A DNA stretch of 64,000 nt from Gonocerus acuteangulatus (lineage: Eukaryota > Arthropoda > Insecta > Hemiptera > Coreidae). How positions within the stretch are numbered: position 1 is the first letter of the stretch; each line of letters starts with the position of its first letter. Below, piece by piece: positions 23,851 to 34,446 of this stretch. The stretch covers positions 9,900,154 through 9,964,153 of the forward strand of contig OX328131.1 of NCBI GenBank assembly GCA_946811695.1, given 5' to 3'. The notes beneath the pieces are model-generated. The model had not been told where the DNA came from, did no database searches, and saw only the letters and a list, made by a program, of their open reading frames with translations. A program made the translations under genes and the position numbers.

Positions 23851-24170
23851 GTTGTTGTATTTTTTTTTTTTTTTTTTTTTTTACTCTCCAACGGAAACAA
23901 GCACGGTTACCTCCACATGGTGTTTCCTGGGTAACTTTGAAGTCCGTGCAATAATAAGCTGTACAAAATTATGTAGTAGCGTTAATTTTGAACATATCTT
24001 ATTTAACTCAATATAAAAAATACTTATCGGCCGTGGTGAAGCACGGGTAGTCAGCTAGTTAATAATAATGTAATAATATCAGAACCAGAAACAAAGAAAT
24101 TACAATAATAATAGAAATAAATCAGCTTACTACAAACTTCACTCCTTTTCAAGATAACATTTGATTTTTA

Positions 24171-24432
24171 TATCGCACTAGTATTTCTAAAGTGACACAA
24201 CTCAAAATGCACTGTTATTCACACCGTCGTAGTTAGGACTATGAAAGATATGGTAAATATCTCTTTATCAACCATCAAAACTGTATGTACCTAGCTTCAG
24301 AGCCTGTACACCAGAGGGTACTTGTGTCACCTCTCCTTGCTTAATGCTAAGGTACCCTACATAGGCAAGAAGGACACATTTTCAGTTGAGTTTTATTTTG
24401 AGTTGTTTAACATTAGAAATACTAGTGCGATA
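24171..24432. mobile_element. 262-bp MITE with 38-bp TIRs
   Basis: TATCGCACTAGTATTTCTAA at the left and its inverse TTAGAAATACTAGTGCGATA at the right; homology continues to ACAACTCAAAAT. TA-rich flanks make the target duplication ambiguous, which would fit a TA target. No ORF. Confidence 0.65.
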
Positions 24433-25146
24433 TATTAATAACGGAATTAAACAAATTAGCTGTTTCCCTTGAATGTTTGTTTTCTGAACTCAAAACGTTC
24501 CATCACGTCTAGTTTTTTACCGAAACCCTGAAAAGTCAGGATGCCTTGCTGAATACAATGTTGTTTCTTCGTTGTAATTACAATGCTTTCTCTACGTTCT
24601 GTGCTATTTATGTTCCCAACCCAAATATGCGAACAAAAACTGTAAGAGATAAATTGCGGTTATTTTTGGATTCAGCAAACCAAGAAACATAAAATTGAGC
24701 TTTAAGATTCCATTTAGCTGAAAAAAAAACTTCTTTTTTTTTGCCGGCCTGTGTTATTTAATGCTTGTCTTCTGTAATTTCTCTAGTTTTATTATTATTT
24801 TTCTTGGCCTAGTCATCGATTGCCCAAAAAGAGTTCTTAGACTGACGAAGCGAACGGAGTACAATAATCCCAGACGGTGGGTTCGGAACCAAACCGTGTA
24901 ACAGGACACTTCTAGAGCTCGGCCATAAATATCGGGATGAGTAAATAGGAGCTTCTCAGAAGATATAAACACCGAGGAATGGAGGGTTTTGAGGTCTATT
25001 TCTAGGGAAGATCAACTGTCAGCCATATCCTGGAAGGGTAGAATAGGGAGTTTTAAGCAGGTCAGGATGTAGGAGGGGGGGGCGGGAGTCAACATTAGTA
25101 AAGTTAGGAAAATATCAACAATACTCGCCAAAGACCACAGCCAAGT
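24433..25146. other. No gene; weak tRNA-like patch
   Basis: Mostly unassigned. Near 24850-24935, the minus strand reads TATGGCCGAGCTC...GGTTTGGTTCCGAACCC, a weak A/B-box pair that might be a decayed SINE head. Confidence 0.3.
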
Positions 25147-25285
25147 TGAATGCACGGTTTAAGTTGATCACTGAAGTTAAGCAACGTCGGGCAAGTTCAG
25201 TACCTGAATGGGTGACCGACCACGTGCTGATATGTTAAAAAAGGGTGCCAACCTTAGTAGTAGTTAGGCTGCCGTTGATAATCCA
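25147..25285 (+). mobile_element. 5S rRNA-derived SINE, copy 2
   Basis: GCCAAAGACCACAGCC...GAAGTTAAGCAACGTCGGGC...GGGTGACCGACCACGTGCTG follows 5S with several losses. The tail GGTGCCAACCTTAG...GCCGTTGATAAT matches the other SINE tails. Confidence 0.7.
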
Positions 25286-25685
25286 ATTGTTGAGATTTTG
25301 GCCGGGAGCAAATCGGACCCAGGGCAGACGTAGCACAGGGACTGCAGAAATGGCAGTAAAACAGACAGAGAAGATCCATAACACACATCGTCAACACAAA
25401 TTGAACCCAGCACAGTAACGTTCCTACTTCCGATGGACGCGGATGAAGCTTAACTTCTGCTCAGTTTTGACGCCGAATCTGACGAAGAAAACAGAATGCA
25501 TTTTTATAGGTTACTTAACGCAGGGAAAAGAATGAAAACATTTTGAAGGTTATAACTGTAACTTCGTTTACGAGAAAAGTGGATAAAAATAATTTTATAA
25601 ACTAATTTTCCGTTTGTGTACTTAGAACCGTTTGATTCAATTGAAATGTTTCCTACGTGTTCAAAATTCAGCTGAACTAAGATAC

Positions 25686-27068
25686 GGGTCATTCCATGTC
25701 AAATCAACACACTTTTTTACCTCACCCTTTCCGATTTAAATGAAAATTGGTACACCCAAAGTATGTGTTGGGACAAATAAAAATACCAAATTTCAAATTT
25801 TTATCTGAAACGGTTTTAAAAATACGGCCAAGTAAAGTTCTCAAAAAGCGGTCAAAATCTCGCTTTTTCAAAACATTTAAATAGTCATAACTCCTCTCCT
25901 GTTTATGTTACAAACATGGAGAAGGTGTCATTGTTTAGCTCTTTATATGCCCTTTCAAACGACATGCAACACATGATAGGTTATGACAACGTAATTTTTT
26001 TTTAATCAAAAATAAAAAGTCCGTCATGCAGGAGCTGCATAACTAAGCACTTTCCTCAGAATTTGGGTAGTGTAGACTGCTTTCCAGAACAATTTGCTTA
26101 AAATATCCTACATAAATAAAATAAAAACATGAATAGTTCTCTTTTAAATTTGTAATGAGTAACTGATCAATTATTAATTTGCTTCCAGAGTTATGTTTAC
26201 ACATGGTACCTATTACACTACGTAATAAATACAAAAAACCTCATATCATCGTATTTTGATCTAACGCAGGAACAGGATACAGTCACTCTAGTGGTAGAAA
26301 GCGCTCCTTGCGGCGGCTTTGTCTTTGTACGTCTGGCGGGCTTTTCTATTGAAATATATTACAAATTAAACCCCCGCTTTCCGATTGACCGATTCAGCTC
26401 ATTTTTACAACACATCTTTCTCATGAGTTACCCACGACGTATACCGCGTTTCGTTACAATACTGCAGAAATTACGACCGGTATGAGTATATTAGGAATTT
26501 GGGTCCGGAGTAAACCCCCCCCCCTTCTAATGAACCGATTTAGTTTATTTTTACAACACATATTTACCTGTAGATTGCCACTACGAATACCGAGTTTCGT
26601 CGAAATATTCCAAAAATCACGGCTGGTAGTGGCGAATTGGTATTGTGGGTCCGGAGTAAACCCCCCCTCCTAATGAACCGATTTAGTTTATTTTTACAAC
26701 ACATATTTACCTGTGGATTACCACTACGAATACCGAGTTTCGTCGAAATATACCAAAAATCACGGATGGTAATGGCGAATTGGTATTGTGGGTCCGGAGT
26801 AAACCCCCCCTTCTAATAAACCGATTTAGTTCATTTTTATATCTCACTTTTCTCTCTATATTACCACTACGAATACCAAGTTTCGTTGAAATATAACAAA
26901 TATTACGGCTGACATAGTCAAATTAGTGTTTTGGGTTCGGGGTAAACCCCCCCTTCCGGTGGACCGACTTTGGTGGTTAACGAACTCGTTCAATCGTTTG
27001 CTAATTGAATGCTATATACCAAGTTTCGTGACGAAAAAACAAAAACTCTGGCCGCTATCGTGTTAACA

Positions 27069-27165
<97 letters not shown>

Positions 27166-27531
27166 AGATATATATAAATTTTAACGGGGCTCATTTTCGG
27201 TGCCTACTAGGTAGGATCGATAAAGATTTGAAGAAATTTTTCAAAAATTCCGTCATGAGTCCAACCTCAATAGCTACTTTCCTTCGGAGGAAAGTGCTAA
27301 AAATGTAGAATCTAAATATTTTCAAAAACGCATCTTCAAAAATTTTGAAAAAATTATATATAATAGGTCATATTATTACTAATTTGTATAGCAAATTTGG
27401 TTATGGGATGGAAATGGGGAATAGAAATTTTGTATTTTTATTTGTCCCAACACATACTTTGGGTGTACCAATTTTCATTAAAATCGGAAAGGGTGAGGTC
27501 AAAAAGTGTGTTAATTTGACATGGAATGACT
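25686..27531. mobile_element. TIR element hosting HINE-A
   Basis: Inverted ends GGGTCATTCCATGTCAAAT and ATTTGACATGGAATGACT, with about 110 bp of inverted homology (CACCCTTTCCGATTT / AAATCGGAAAGGGTG). ATAC flanks both sides (25682-25685 and 27532-27535). Most of the interior is HINE-A copy 3. No transposase. Confidence 0.65.
26014..27303 (-). mobile_element. HINE-A copy 3
   Basis: The 3' end is at the left (AAAAAGTCCGTCATGCAGGAG) and the 5' end at the right (GGAGGAAAGTGCTAAAAA). (TA)n at 27073-27160 with a GC break. About four to five internal units of about 145 bp, starting near 26501, 26649, 26790 and 26935 (GGGTCCGGAGTAAACC). Confidence 0.75.
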
Positions 27532-27763
27532 ATACTTTAATTTTGGTTACATTTGGAATAAAGAAAGTATTCAAAAAAGAATATTATTAATAGTCATGAC
27601 AAGTTTTGGGATCTTTGTATATTTTTTTTAAATATCTCGAAAACGGTTTGAAAATCTTGGCAAATGGAAGGTAGCCATTCGGAAGATTACTAGATTCACT
27701 CAGAAGAGGTTCTAAAGCAATTTTGGATGGGTTGATGTCAATCAGAGATATAAGTCATGAGTG

Positions 27764-28323
27764 ATGATTAGATAGTTAGCCGTCGAGGTGATAAGTAAAG
27801 ATGGAATGGTTGGGATTCGGCTAAATAAACCTCAATATGATTTTGTTTTAAAAAATCTATATTTCGGACGTTTCGGCTACTCATTGGTAGCCTTCGTCAG
27901 CTAAAATGACAAAAAAAAAGAAATTAATACAAAAACAAAAAAAATTATGATTGTGATAGGTAACAGAACTATAAATACAATTAACTTATAAGAGAACATA
28001 TCGTCTTAAATTCTTAGAAGGAAAAAGTGAATAGTAATTGATTTTACAAAGAAATAGGAAGCTACATACCAATTACTATTCACTTTTTCCTTCTAAGAAT
28101 TTAATACGATATGTTCTCTTATAAGTTAATTGTAGCGATCTGCTATAGCTCTGTTACCTATCACAATCATAATTTTTTTTGTTTTTGTATTAATTTCTTT
28201 TTTTTTGTCATTTTAGCTGACGAAGGCTACCAATGAGTAGCCGAAACGTCCGAAATATAGATTTTTTAAAACAAAATCATATTGAGGTTTATTTAGCCGA
28301 ATCCCAACCATTCCATCTTTACT
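27764..28323. mobile_element. FBK-1 copy d, with a 15-bp target duplication
   Basis: Arms 27786-28040 and 28070-28325 are near-perfect inverses with a 29-bp loop; the right arm has a small insertion near 28131. The exact duplication TATAAGTCATGAGTG lies at 27749-27763 and 28324-28338. A one-sided tail (ATGATTAGATAGTTAGCC) precedes the left arm. A TSD of this length fits retroposition better than cut-and-paste transposition. Each arm carries the CTGACGA...GAAACGTCC hairpin. Confidence 0.8.
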
Positions 28324-28330
28324 TATAAGT

Positions 28331-28755
28331 CATGAGTGTATATAGAAAATAATTTCAGGAGGGGCTGGGAAAATTTCGGGGGAGGGGGGCTGAGACCATT
28401 TCCGGGGTATGTAATACTAAAAATTTAGAACTTGGAATAGTTTTAGGCAACTAAAACGCTATTACACGTAAAATGAAATATTGAGAGGAGATCATCGATT
28501 TCTGATGATCCTCACAAATGATCCCGCATTTGTGAGGAATAGTTCTCTATCTTCCCATCGCCCTGATGAAGGCTTGAAGTTCAAGCCGAAACGTCGGCAC
28601 AATAAAACCATTTTTATGATAAAATGTAGTTTTATTAAGTAGCAGTGACCGAACCCCGACAATCACTACCTTGTAAAATAAAATATTTTTTATGAACTAA
28701 GTGAGCTTATTTAATTTATTTTTAAAGGTTTTACCACAAATTTTTGTTATCGATT
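28331..28755. mobile_element. hAT-M2 copy split by FBK-4
   Basis: Starts CATGAGTGTATATAG, includes GGCTGAGACCATTTCCGGGG and AACGCTATTACAC, then resumes after 28680 with ATGAACTAAGTGAGC. The right terminus is lost at the HINE-B piece. Confidence 0.6.
28484..28680 (+). mobile_element. FBK-4 copy a, single arm
   Basis: Contains the hairpin CCTCACAAATG-ATCCCG-CATTTGTGAGG, then CTGATGAAGGCTTGAA-GTTCAAGCCGAAACGTCGG (28563-28597), then a tail AAGTAGCAGTGACCGAACCC. The reverse of this arm forms the left half of 51215-51540. It carries a hammerhead-like CTGATGA...GAAAC arrangement. Confidence 0.65.
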
Positions 28756-29121
28756 TAAGTGCTTAATACTTCGAAAGTGCTAGTTTTGTTCTTTTGAACG
28801 TTTTGTGTATGTTTAACTCATTTTTTAATTGTATTTTTATTATTTTAAAGTGCTTTTAATAGTGAAAAGAATATTTTAGTAAAACTAGGTAAAAAAATGA
28901 GAAACGTACTAGTAATAGTGGTTTCCTAGGGCGAACGTTGAGGAGGTGGGGGGTAATTTCCACTTAGGATTCTGTCAGTTTCCTGTTGTGGCGCCTTAAA
29001 TCTTCCTTCTCTTTAAGATTTTGTTTTATATTTTTTACTAAAGATCAAAAACTACCAATGACACCAGGGATAAGAACGGAAACGCGCTAAGTTTACTTAG
29101 TTACTGTGAGTCGGACTTTTT
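28745..29121 (+). mobile_element. HINE-B copy 4, 3' end
   Basis: AGTGCTTAATACTTC, GTTTTGTTCTTTTGAACG, then GATAAGAACGGAAACGCGCT and GTGAGTCGGACTTTTT match the last part of HINE-B. The 5' two thirds are absent. Confidence 0.6.
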
Positions 29122-29977
29122 ATTTTATTGGCGTGGATTTTACATAAACTTACAGCTAGAATTCACGATAAAAGAGCGATAGAATTCACCCATGAAGTAT
29201 AATGATATATAATAAAAAGGCGCACGGTATCTATTGAAAGCATAGTACTACTATGCGTTTTATGATTTGCCACAAAATCATCAGAGCTCAAAAATCAGAT
29301 ATTAAGGCGCTTGCGATTAGTATTAAAAAGGTATTTAAGTTACAAAGTGAACGCTATGCAATAACTGGGCAATATTTCCATATATAGTTTCTTAGTCCTA
29401 AAATGATCGGATACGTCACTAGGGAACAATTGCATAGACTCATTCGAACTGAAATGACTAAAACCCATATTTACTAAGGCCTTAAAAGGAACTTCGGTGA
29501 GTTTACTTGCGGTGAAGGTAAAATAAAGAGAGAATTATAGGAGATTGGTGTTGTTATGAACGGACATCCGCGCATTTGGCGGGATTTGGCGTGTATACAA
29601 TGGACGACTGCCTGGTCGAGAGAGCAGTAACCCCTCGAAGACAGGAAACGGGATGTGAGACTATTTGGACAGGAGAAAGGAAGCGGGGAAGACCCCAAAG
29701 ACTATTTGGAGAACTGTCGCAGAACCAGGTCAGAGATTCTATAAAGGTCCAAGGAACGTCATCTGCAAAAACCAGGCATTGCCGTATCATCTATACTCCG
29801 TGGTTATCTATCTGGCGTTAGTATGCAGATTGTGAAGGAACACTGTGTACACAGGTAGCCTTGTCCACCTTGCTGTAAGACTTGTAAGGTAATGGTCCTT
29901 CGCTTTACTAAGTATGCGAGATATAGGCAGTAGATTGACTATTCTCTAATACAATCCAGATCCTGAACGTGTGAGGT
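29122..29977. other. No confident gene; possible LINE trace
   Basis: 29560-29790 is GC-richer. In two frames it gives GERKRGRPQ and then KTIWRTVAE, which loosely recalls the GRP-WR segment near RTE C-termini with a frameshift. Too weak to annotate as a pseudogene. Confidence 0.25.
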
Positions 29978-31145
29978 GACCTAATCTACAACAGAAGACG
30001 TAAGGTAATTTGAAACCCTCGACCAGTGGAGTGGTCCAGTCTGCTTATTCCACATAAGGTAGTTGGGCAGTCTCATAAAGAAGAGTGCTACAATCTACTA
30101 CATGAGTTATAGGGTAATTGGAGAGTCTCAACCAGTGATGTGGTCCAATCTAATACATAACACGTAAAATAATTAGAGAGTCTCGAGGAGTGAGTGGTCT
30201 AAACTGCTGATTCCACATAAGGTAGTTGGGCAGTCTCATACAGAAGAGTGCTACAATCTACTACATGAGTTATAGGGTAATTGGAGAGTCTCAACCAGTG
30301 ATGTGGTCCAATCTAATACACAACACGTAAGGTAATTGGAGAGTCTCGAGGAGTGAGTGGTCTAATCTACTGATTCCACATAAGGTAGTTGGGCAGTCTC
30401 AACCATAAGATTGGTACAGTCTGCAACATGCAAAAGGTAATTGGGGAGCCTCGAACAGTGAATGGTTCAAACTACTACATAATACGTAAGTTAATTGGGG
30501 CGCCTCGAACAGTGAGTGGTCCAATTTATTACATAACTCGTAAGGTAATTGGGGAGCCTCGACCACTGGAGTGGTCCAATCTACTACGTAACTCGTTAGG
30601 AAATTGGGGAGCCTCGAACAGTGAATGATCCACTCTAGTACATAACACGTAAGGTAATTCGGGAGTCTCGAGCAGTAAATGGTCCAATCTACTACATAAG
30701 ACGTAAGATAATTGGGGAGCCCCGAGCAGTGAGTGGTCCAATCTACTACATAAGACGTGAGATAATTGGGGAGCCCCGAGCAGTGAGTGGTCCAATCTAC
30801 TACATAAGACGTAAGATAATTGGGGAGCACCGAGCAGTGAGTGGTCCAATCTACTACATAAGACGTGAGATAATTAGGGAGCCCCGAGCAGTGAGTGGTC
30901 CAATCTACTACATAAGACGTAAGATAATTTGGGAGCCCCGAGCAGTGAGTGATCCAATGTACTACATAACACGTAATGTATTTGGGGAGCCCCAAAGAGT
31001 GAGTGGTCCAATTTACTTTATGCCAGGTAGAGAAATTGGGCATCATCGTCCAATAGAGTGCTCCAGTCGATTTTTTTCCACATAAAGCGAGTATGCGTGC
31101 AAATTGGCGGGCCTCGACCAGTGAGAGATCCAAGATACTGAATAT
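29978..31145. repeat. 54-bp minisatellite, about 21 units
   Basis: Core unit: CATAAGACGTRAGATAATTG, then GGGAGCCCCGAGCAGTGAGT, then GGTCCAATCTACTA. Left units are more diverged and form a higher-order period of about 162 bp (CCACATAAGGTAGTTGGGC at 30050, 30213 and 30376). Because 54 is a multiple of 3, long frames stay open on both strands; this is not evidence of a gene. Confidence 0.9.
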
Positions 31146-31349
31146 CACACAGCTTAACACGGTATCCAACGACAAGTAGACTAGCTCAATCTACAGGACA
31201 TTGACAGAACCCTAAACCTATTCGTACTCTGAACTGGTCTTAGATTGGGTTGATATTCCTGGCCATGTCTGCATTGGTCTAGCCCCGGGATTGTAAATGG
31301 TTCACTGCGGATAGCGTGTCTAACCCAGTCCTGTGTGTGGTCTCAGCTA

Positions 31350-31560
31350 CCAAGTGACGTCACATGGCCTCAGTGAGTATTCCCGCCAAAGGGGCGTGGC
31401 GGCGTTCCCACGGTTACTGCTGCCACTACGGCTGCTTTGTTTACTGCCGACTCTCTCCCCCTCCCCTTCGGCACCCTCTATCTGTCTGCTCGCCACCTAC
31501 ACGCACCATCCCGGTGGAAGCCTCTGTACTTTGCTTCTCTTGGTTAAGTTCTAATAAAGC
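31350..31560. other. GC-rich island with a CRE-like palindrome
   Basis: Markedly more GC-rich than its surroundings, with pyrimidine-rich runs. TGACGTCA, the full CRE/ATF site, is at 31355-31362 and AATAAAG at about 31553. It could be a decayed promoter or UTR, or a transposon end. No coding signature. Confidence 0.3.
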
Positions 31561-32505
31561 ACAGTAAGAATTTCATAAAAACTCTCAAACCCATACTGGA
31601 AATTGTGAGTGGAATTGACAAGCTTAAATATAAAATTAAATATTTTTTTTTATTTCTTTTTAGCGCGTTTCCTTACGCAATCCGAAAGTCCGTACTAGGA
31701 AATGTTTCTTAACTCATGTTACGGTGTTTTAATGAATATACTAAAAAAAAATCCTTTACCTGATTTAAATCATCAAGTTCGTTACCGAACTGAATCAGCC
31801 AACAGGAACAATATTATTTCGGCGAAAAAGAATCGTAGTTTTATGATCTTGCCATTATAGGTTCCGTGTACAATTTTCAGGTAATGTAACGTGAAAAATC
31901 AAACGAAACCATTTTCATGACAATATCTATAACCGTTGTTGAGAAAAGTGAGAATTTTTTTATGCTATGTTAAATATCCTGAAATTGGTTTGGAAATCGT
32001 GAAAAGTGTTAAGAATTTATTTAAACGTGCAAAAAATTTCCAACAAAAATGCTTCTAATGCAATTTCGAAGGAGCGATCCTATTCCAATTAATCTATACT
32101 TACAATTGGGAAATGTCGGTTTCATTCTTTTTAACGGTTTGTATCTGTTTGCCTCAGTTTTAAATTGATAAATTAAAGACAAGCTGTTTCTATGTCTTGT
32201 TTTTTTTTCCCGGCGTATCAACACTTGGGCTATTAAGGCCGGGCTATCTACAGGTTGCTGCCTTGTAGATTAAAAAAAAAAATTAAATATTTTAGTCTAA
32301 AATGGTGAGTTCCTATGACACCTAGTAAACCGGAGTAAATGTTGACCAAAACGGTCAAATGAACTTTTTCCATTTCCACAATTTGTAATATCGCCATGAC
32401 ACAATTTGTATTATAATGAATAATTTTATACAATAGTATACGCACACACACACAAACACACACACGAAGCAATTTTCAACTCACTCCCAGCCATGCATAC
32501 GATCA
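31561..32505. other. Diverged HINE-B relative and unassigned sequence
   Basis: 31661-32150 has TTTTAGCGCGTTTCC, CATCAAGTTCGTTA and ATAACCGTTGTTGAGAAAAG in HINE-B order, but is very diverged and lacks (TA)n. 32216-32505 is unassigned apart from a short CA run near 32443. Confidence 0.4.
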
Positions 32506-32818
32506 AATTGCCGTTCGAAGCTAACAAACTAGAACTAAGAATTGCCGTTCGAAGCTAACAAACTAGAACTGAGAATTGCCGTTCGAAGCTAACAAACTAG
32601 AACTAAGAATTGCCGTTCGAAGCTAACAAACTAGAACTAAGAATTGCCGTTCGAAGCTAACAAACTAGAACTGAGAATTGCCGTTCGAAGCTAACAAACT
32701 AGAACTAAGAATTGCCGTTCGAAGCTAACAAACTAGAACTAAGAATTGCTGTTCGAAGCTAACAAACTAGAACTAAGAATTGCTGTTCGAAGCTAACAAA
32801 CTAGAACTAAGAATTGTT
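32506..32818. repeat. 34-bp minisatellite, about 9 units
   Basis: Unit: GCCGTTCGAAGCTAACAAAC, then TAGAACTAAGAATT, with rare ACTGAG and GCTGTTCG variants. It stops 75 bp before the RTE coding remnant. Confidence 0.9.
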
Positions 32819-32892
32819 AGCCAACTAAAACGCTATAACACCAAAAACAATTTTTTTTTTCTGCAGTAAGTGATGTTATTTAATTTAAAAGT

Positions 32893-34446
32893 ATGATGAC
32901 CATAGCAACTACATACTTTAAAGAGCTCTACAGGGGTGAAGAAAGAACTTCAGATATGGAAGTGGAATTAGAAGCAAGTGACGAGGAAACACCAACAATA
33001 ATCCTGTCTGAAGTCACAAAGGCCATAAGTAATTTAAAAAATAATAAGAGTCCGGGGCCAGATGGCATAACTAATGAAATATTAAAAGCAGGAAATTTCG
33101 AGTTAGCTAGGGCGATTACAGATATATTTAACCTGATTTTGAATGAAGAAAAGATACCAGAACAATGGAAAACTGCAAAAATTATTTTACTATTCAAAAA
33201 AGGTAACAAATCGAGTATGGAAAACTACAGGCCGATCTCTCTCTGTTCAACGATTGCCAAGCTATTTTCCAGCGTGTTGAAAGAACGTCTCACCAACAGG
33301 ATAATGGAATGCACGCAAGTAGAACAAGCCGGTTTCCGAAAAGGTTTCTCAGTCTCCGACCATATTCAAACCATCAACCAATTAATAGAAAAAGCAAAAG
33401 AGTATAATTTCCCAATCTACCTCTGTTTTGTGGACTTTAGAAAGGCGTTTGATAGTGTCTCTCACAGTGCCATAATCAAAGCCTTAAGAGTAATAGGGGT
33501 AGAACAGAAGTCCATCCGACTTATTAAGGAACTTTATACAGACATGAAGGCATTTATTGGAACGGAAAGGACGGGACCCTGTTTTTCGGTGGAGAGAGGT
33601 GTGAGACAGGGGGATACACTATCGCCACTTCTTTTTATTCTTGTGTTGGAAATGGTTTTCTCTAGTCTCAACTGGGAAAATAGAGGAATAAAAGTCAATG
33701 GGAGGGATCTGAGTTCTCTACGTTTCGCAGATGACATCGTGATAATTTCGAACAAAAGTGAAGATCTCATCATAATGCTGAATGACTTGGTGGAAGCTTG
33801 TGAAGCAGTAGGACTAGTCCCGAACTACTCAAAAACCAAGGCCATGACCAATGCAGAAAGGAACGAAATCCGTTTGGCAAACAGCGATGTAGAACTCGAG
33901 TACGTGGAAGAGTATACTTATCTGGGCCAACTTATCTCTTTCAAGAATAAGTCGAAAAAAAGAAGTTGAAAGACGGCTGTCTCTAGGCTGGAAGAAGTAC
34001 TGGTCTCTGAAACTGATAATGAAGGGAGATTTTTCAGTGGAGATGAAGAAGAGGGTGTTCGAAACGTGCATCCTACCAGTAGTAACCTACGGAAGCCAGA
34101 CCTGGTCCTTAACCAAAGCTAACACCAATAGACTACTTACCTGGCAGAGATCTATTGAAAGAAGCATGGTTAATGTGAAGAGGAAGGATAGGATCAGAAA
34201 TACGACAATAAGGAAGAAAACCGGGCTTACAGACATATCTTCTCACATTACCTCATTAAAGTGGAACTGGGCTGGGCATCTGATGAGAAGCAAGACAAGA
34301 GATGGTCCCAAGAAGTAACAAGGTTGACGCCATATGAATTCAAAAGAAACAGGGGCAGACAAGCTAAAAGATGGAGAGATGTTTTTAAAGAAAAGGCCGG
34401 ACCGCTGTGGTGGAGATTGGCCAGACCTGGAAATATAAAGGACTAG
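32893..34446 (+). pseudogene. RTE-like LINE reverse transcriptase, frameshifted
   Basis: A 358-codon frame opens at 32893. Motifs in order (residue): KSPGPDGI (52-59), an AGFRKG block, VDFRKAFDSV with the first catalytic Asp at 181, GVRQGDTLSP (from 236) and FADD (278-281), the palm Asp pair. A 1-bp slip in the A-run at 33953-33963 ends the frame. The next frame continues TYGSQTWSLT and WAGHLMRS, and a second slip near 34313 leads into KRNRGRQAKRWRD and the stop at 34446. This order is typical of RTE-clade ORFs in arthropods. The N-terminal endonuclease is missing. An 82-bp array overlaps the end. Reverse transcription is lost unless both slips are sequencing errors. Confidence 0.85.

Larger units (their letters stand above)
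22599..24058 (+). mobile_element. Helitron-A, second copy head to tail
   Basis: Starts TCTACTATATATTTGTC immediately after the CTAG of the first copy and ends CCGTGGTGAAGCACGGGTAG-TCAGCTAG. Longer because a HINE-B piece and a tRNA-derived SINE lie inside. The 3' hairpin keeps 5 bp of stem. Confidence 0.85.
25410..27745 (+). mobile_element. HINE-B copy 3, split
   Basis: The left part (25410-25685) and right part (27532-27745) are consecutive pieces of the HINE-B body: the left ends in ACTAAGAT, and the right resumes at TTGGTTACATTTGGA and AAATATCTCGAAAACGG. The gap is the TIR element at 25686-27531. Confidence 0.55.

Noticed and set aside
29560..29790. RTE C-terminal fragment
   Set aside because: Only a GRP...WRTV resemblance in two frames; too short to separate from chance.
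30399..31175. 258-codon minus frame over the 54-bp array
   Set aside because: 54 is a multiple of 3, so both strands stay open; the residues merely repeat the monomer.
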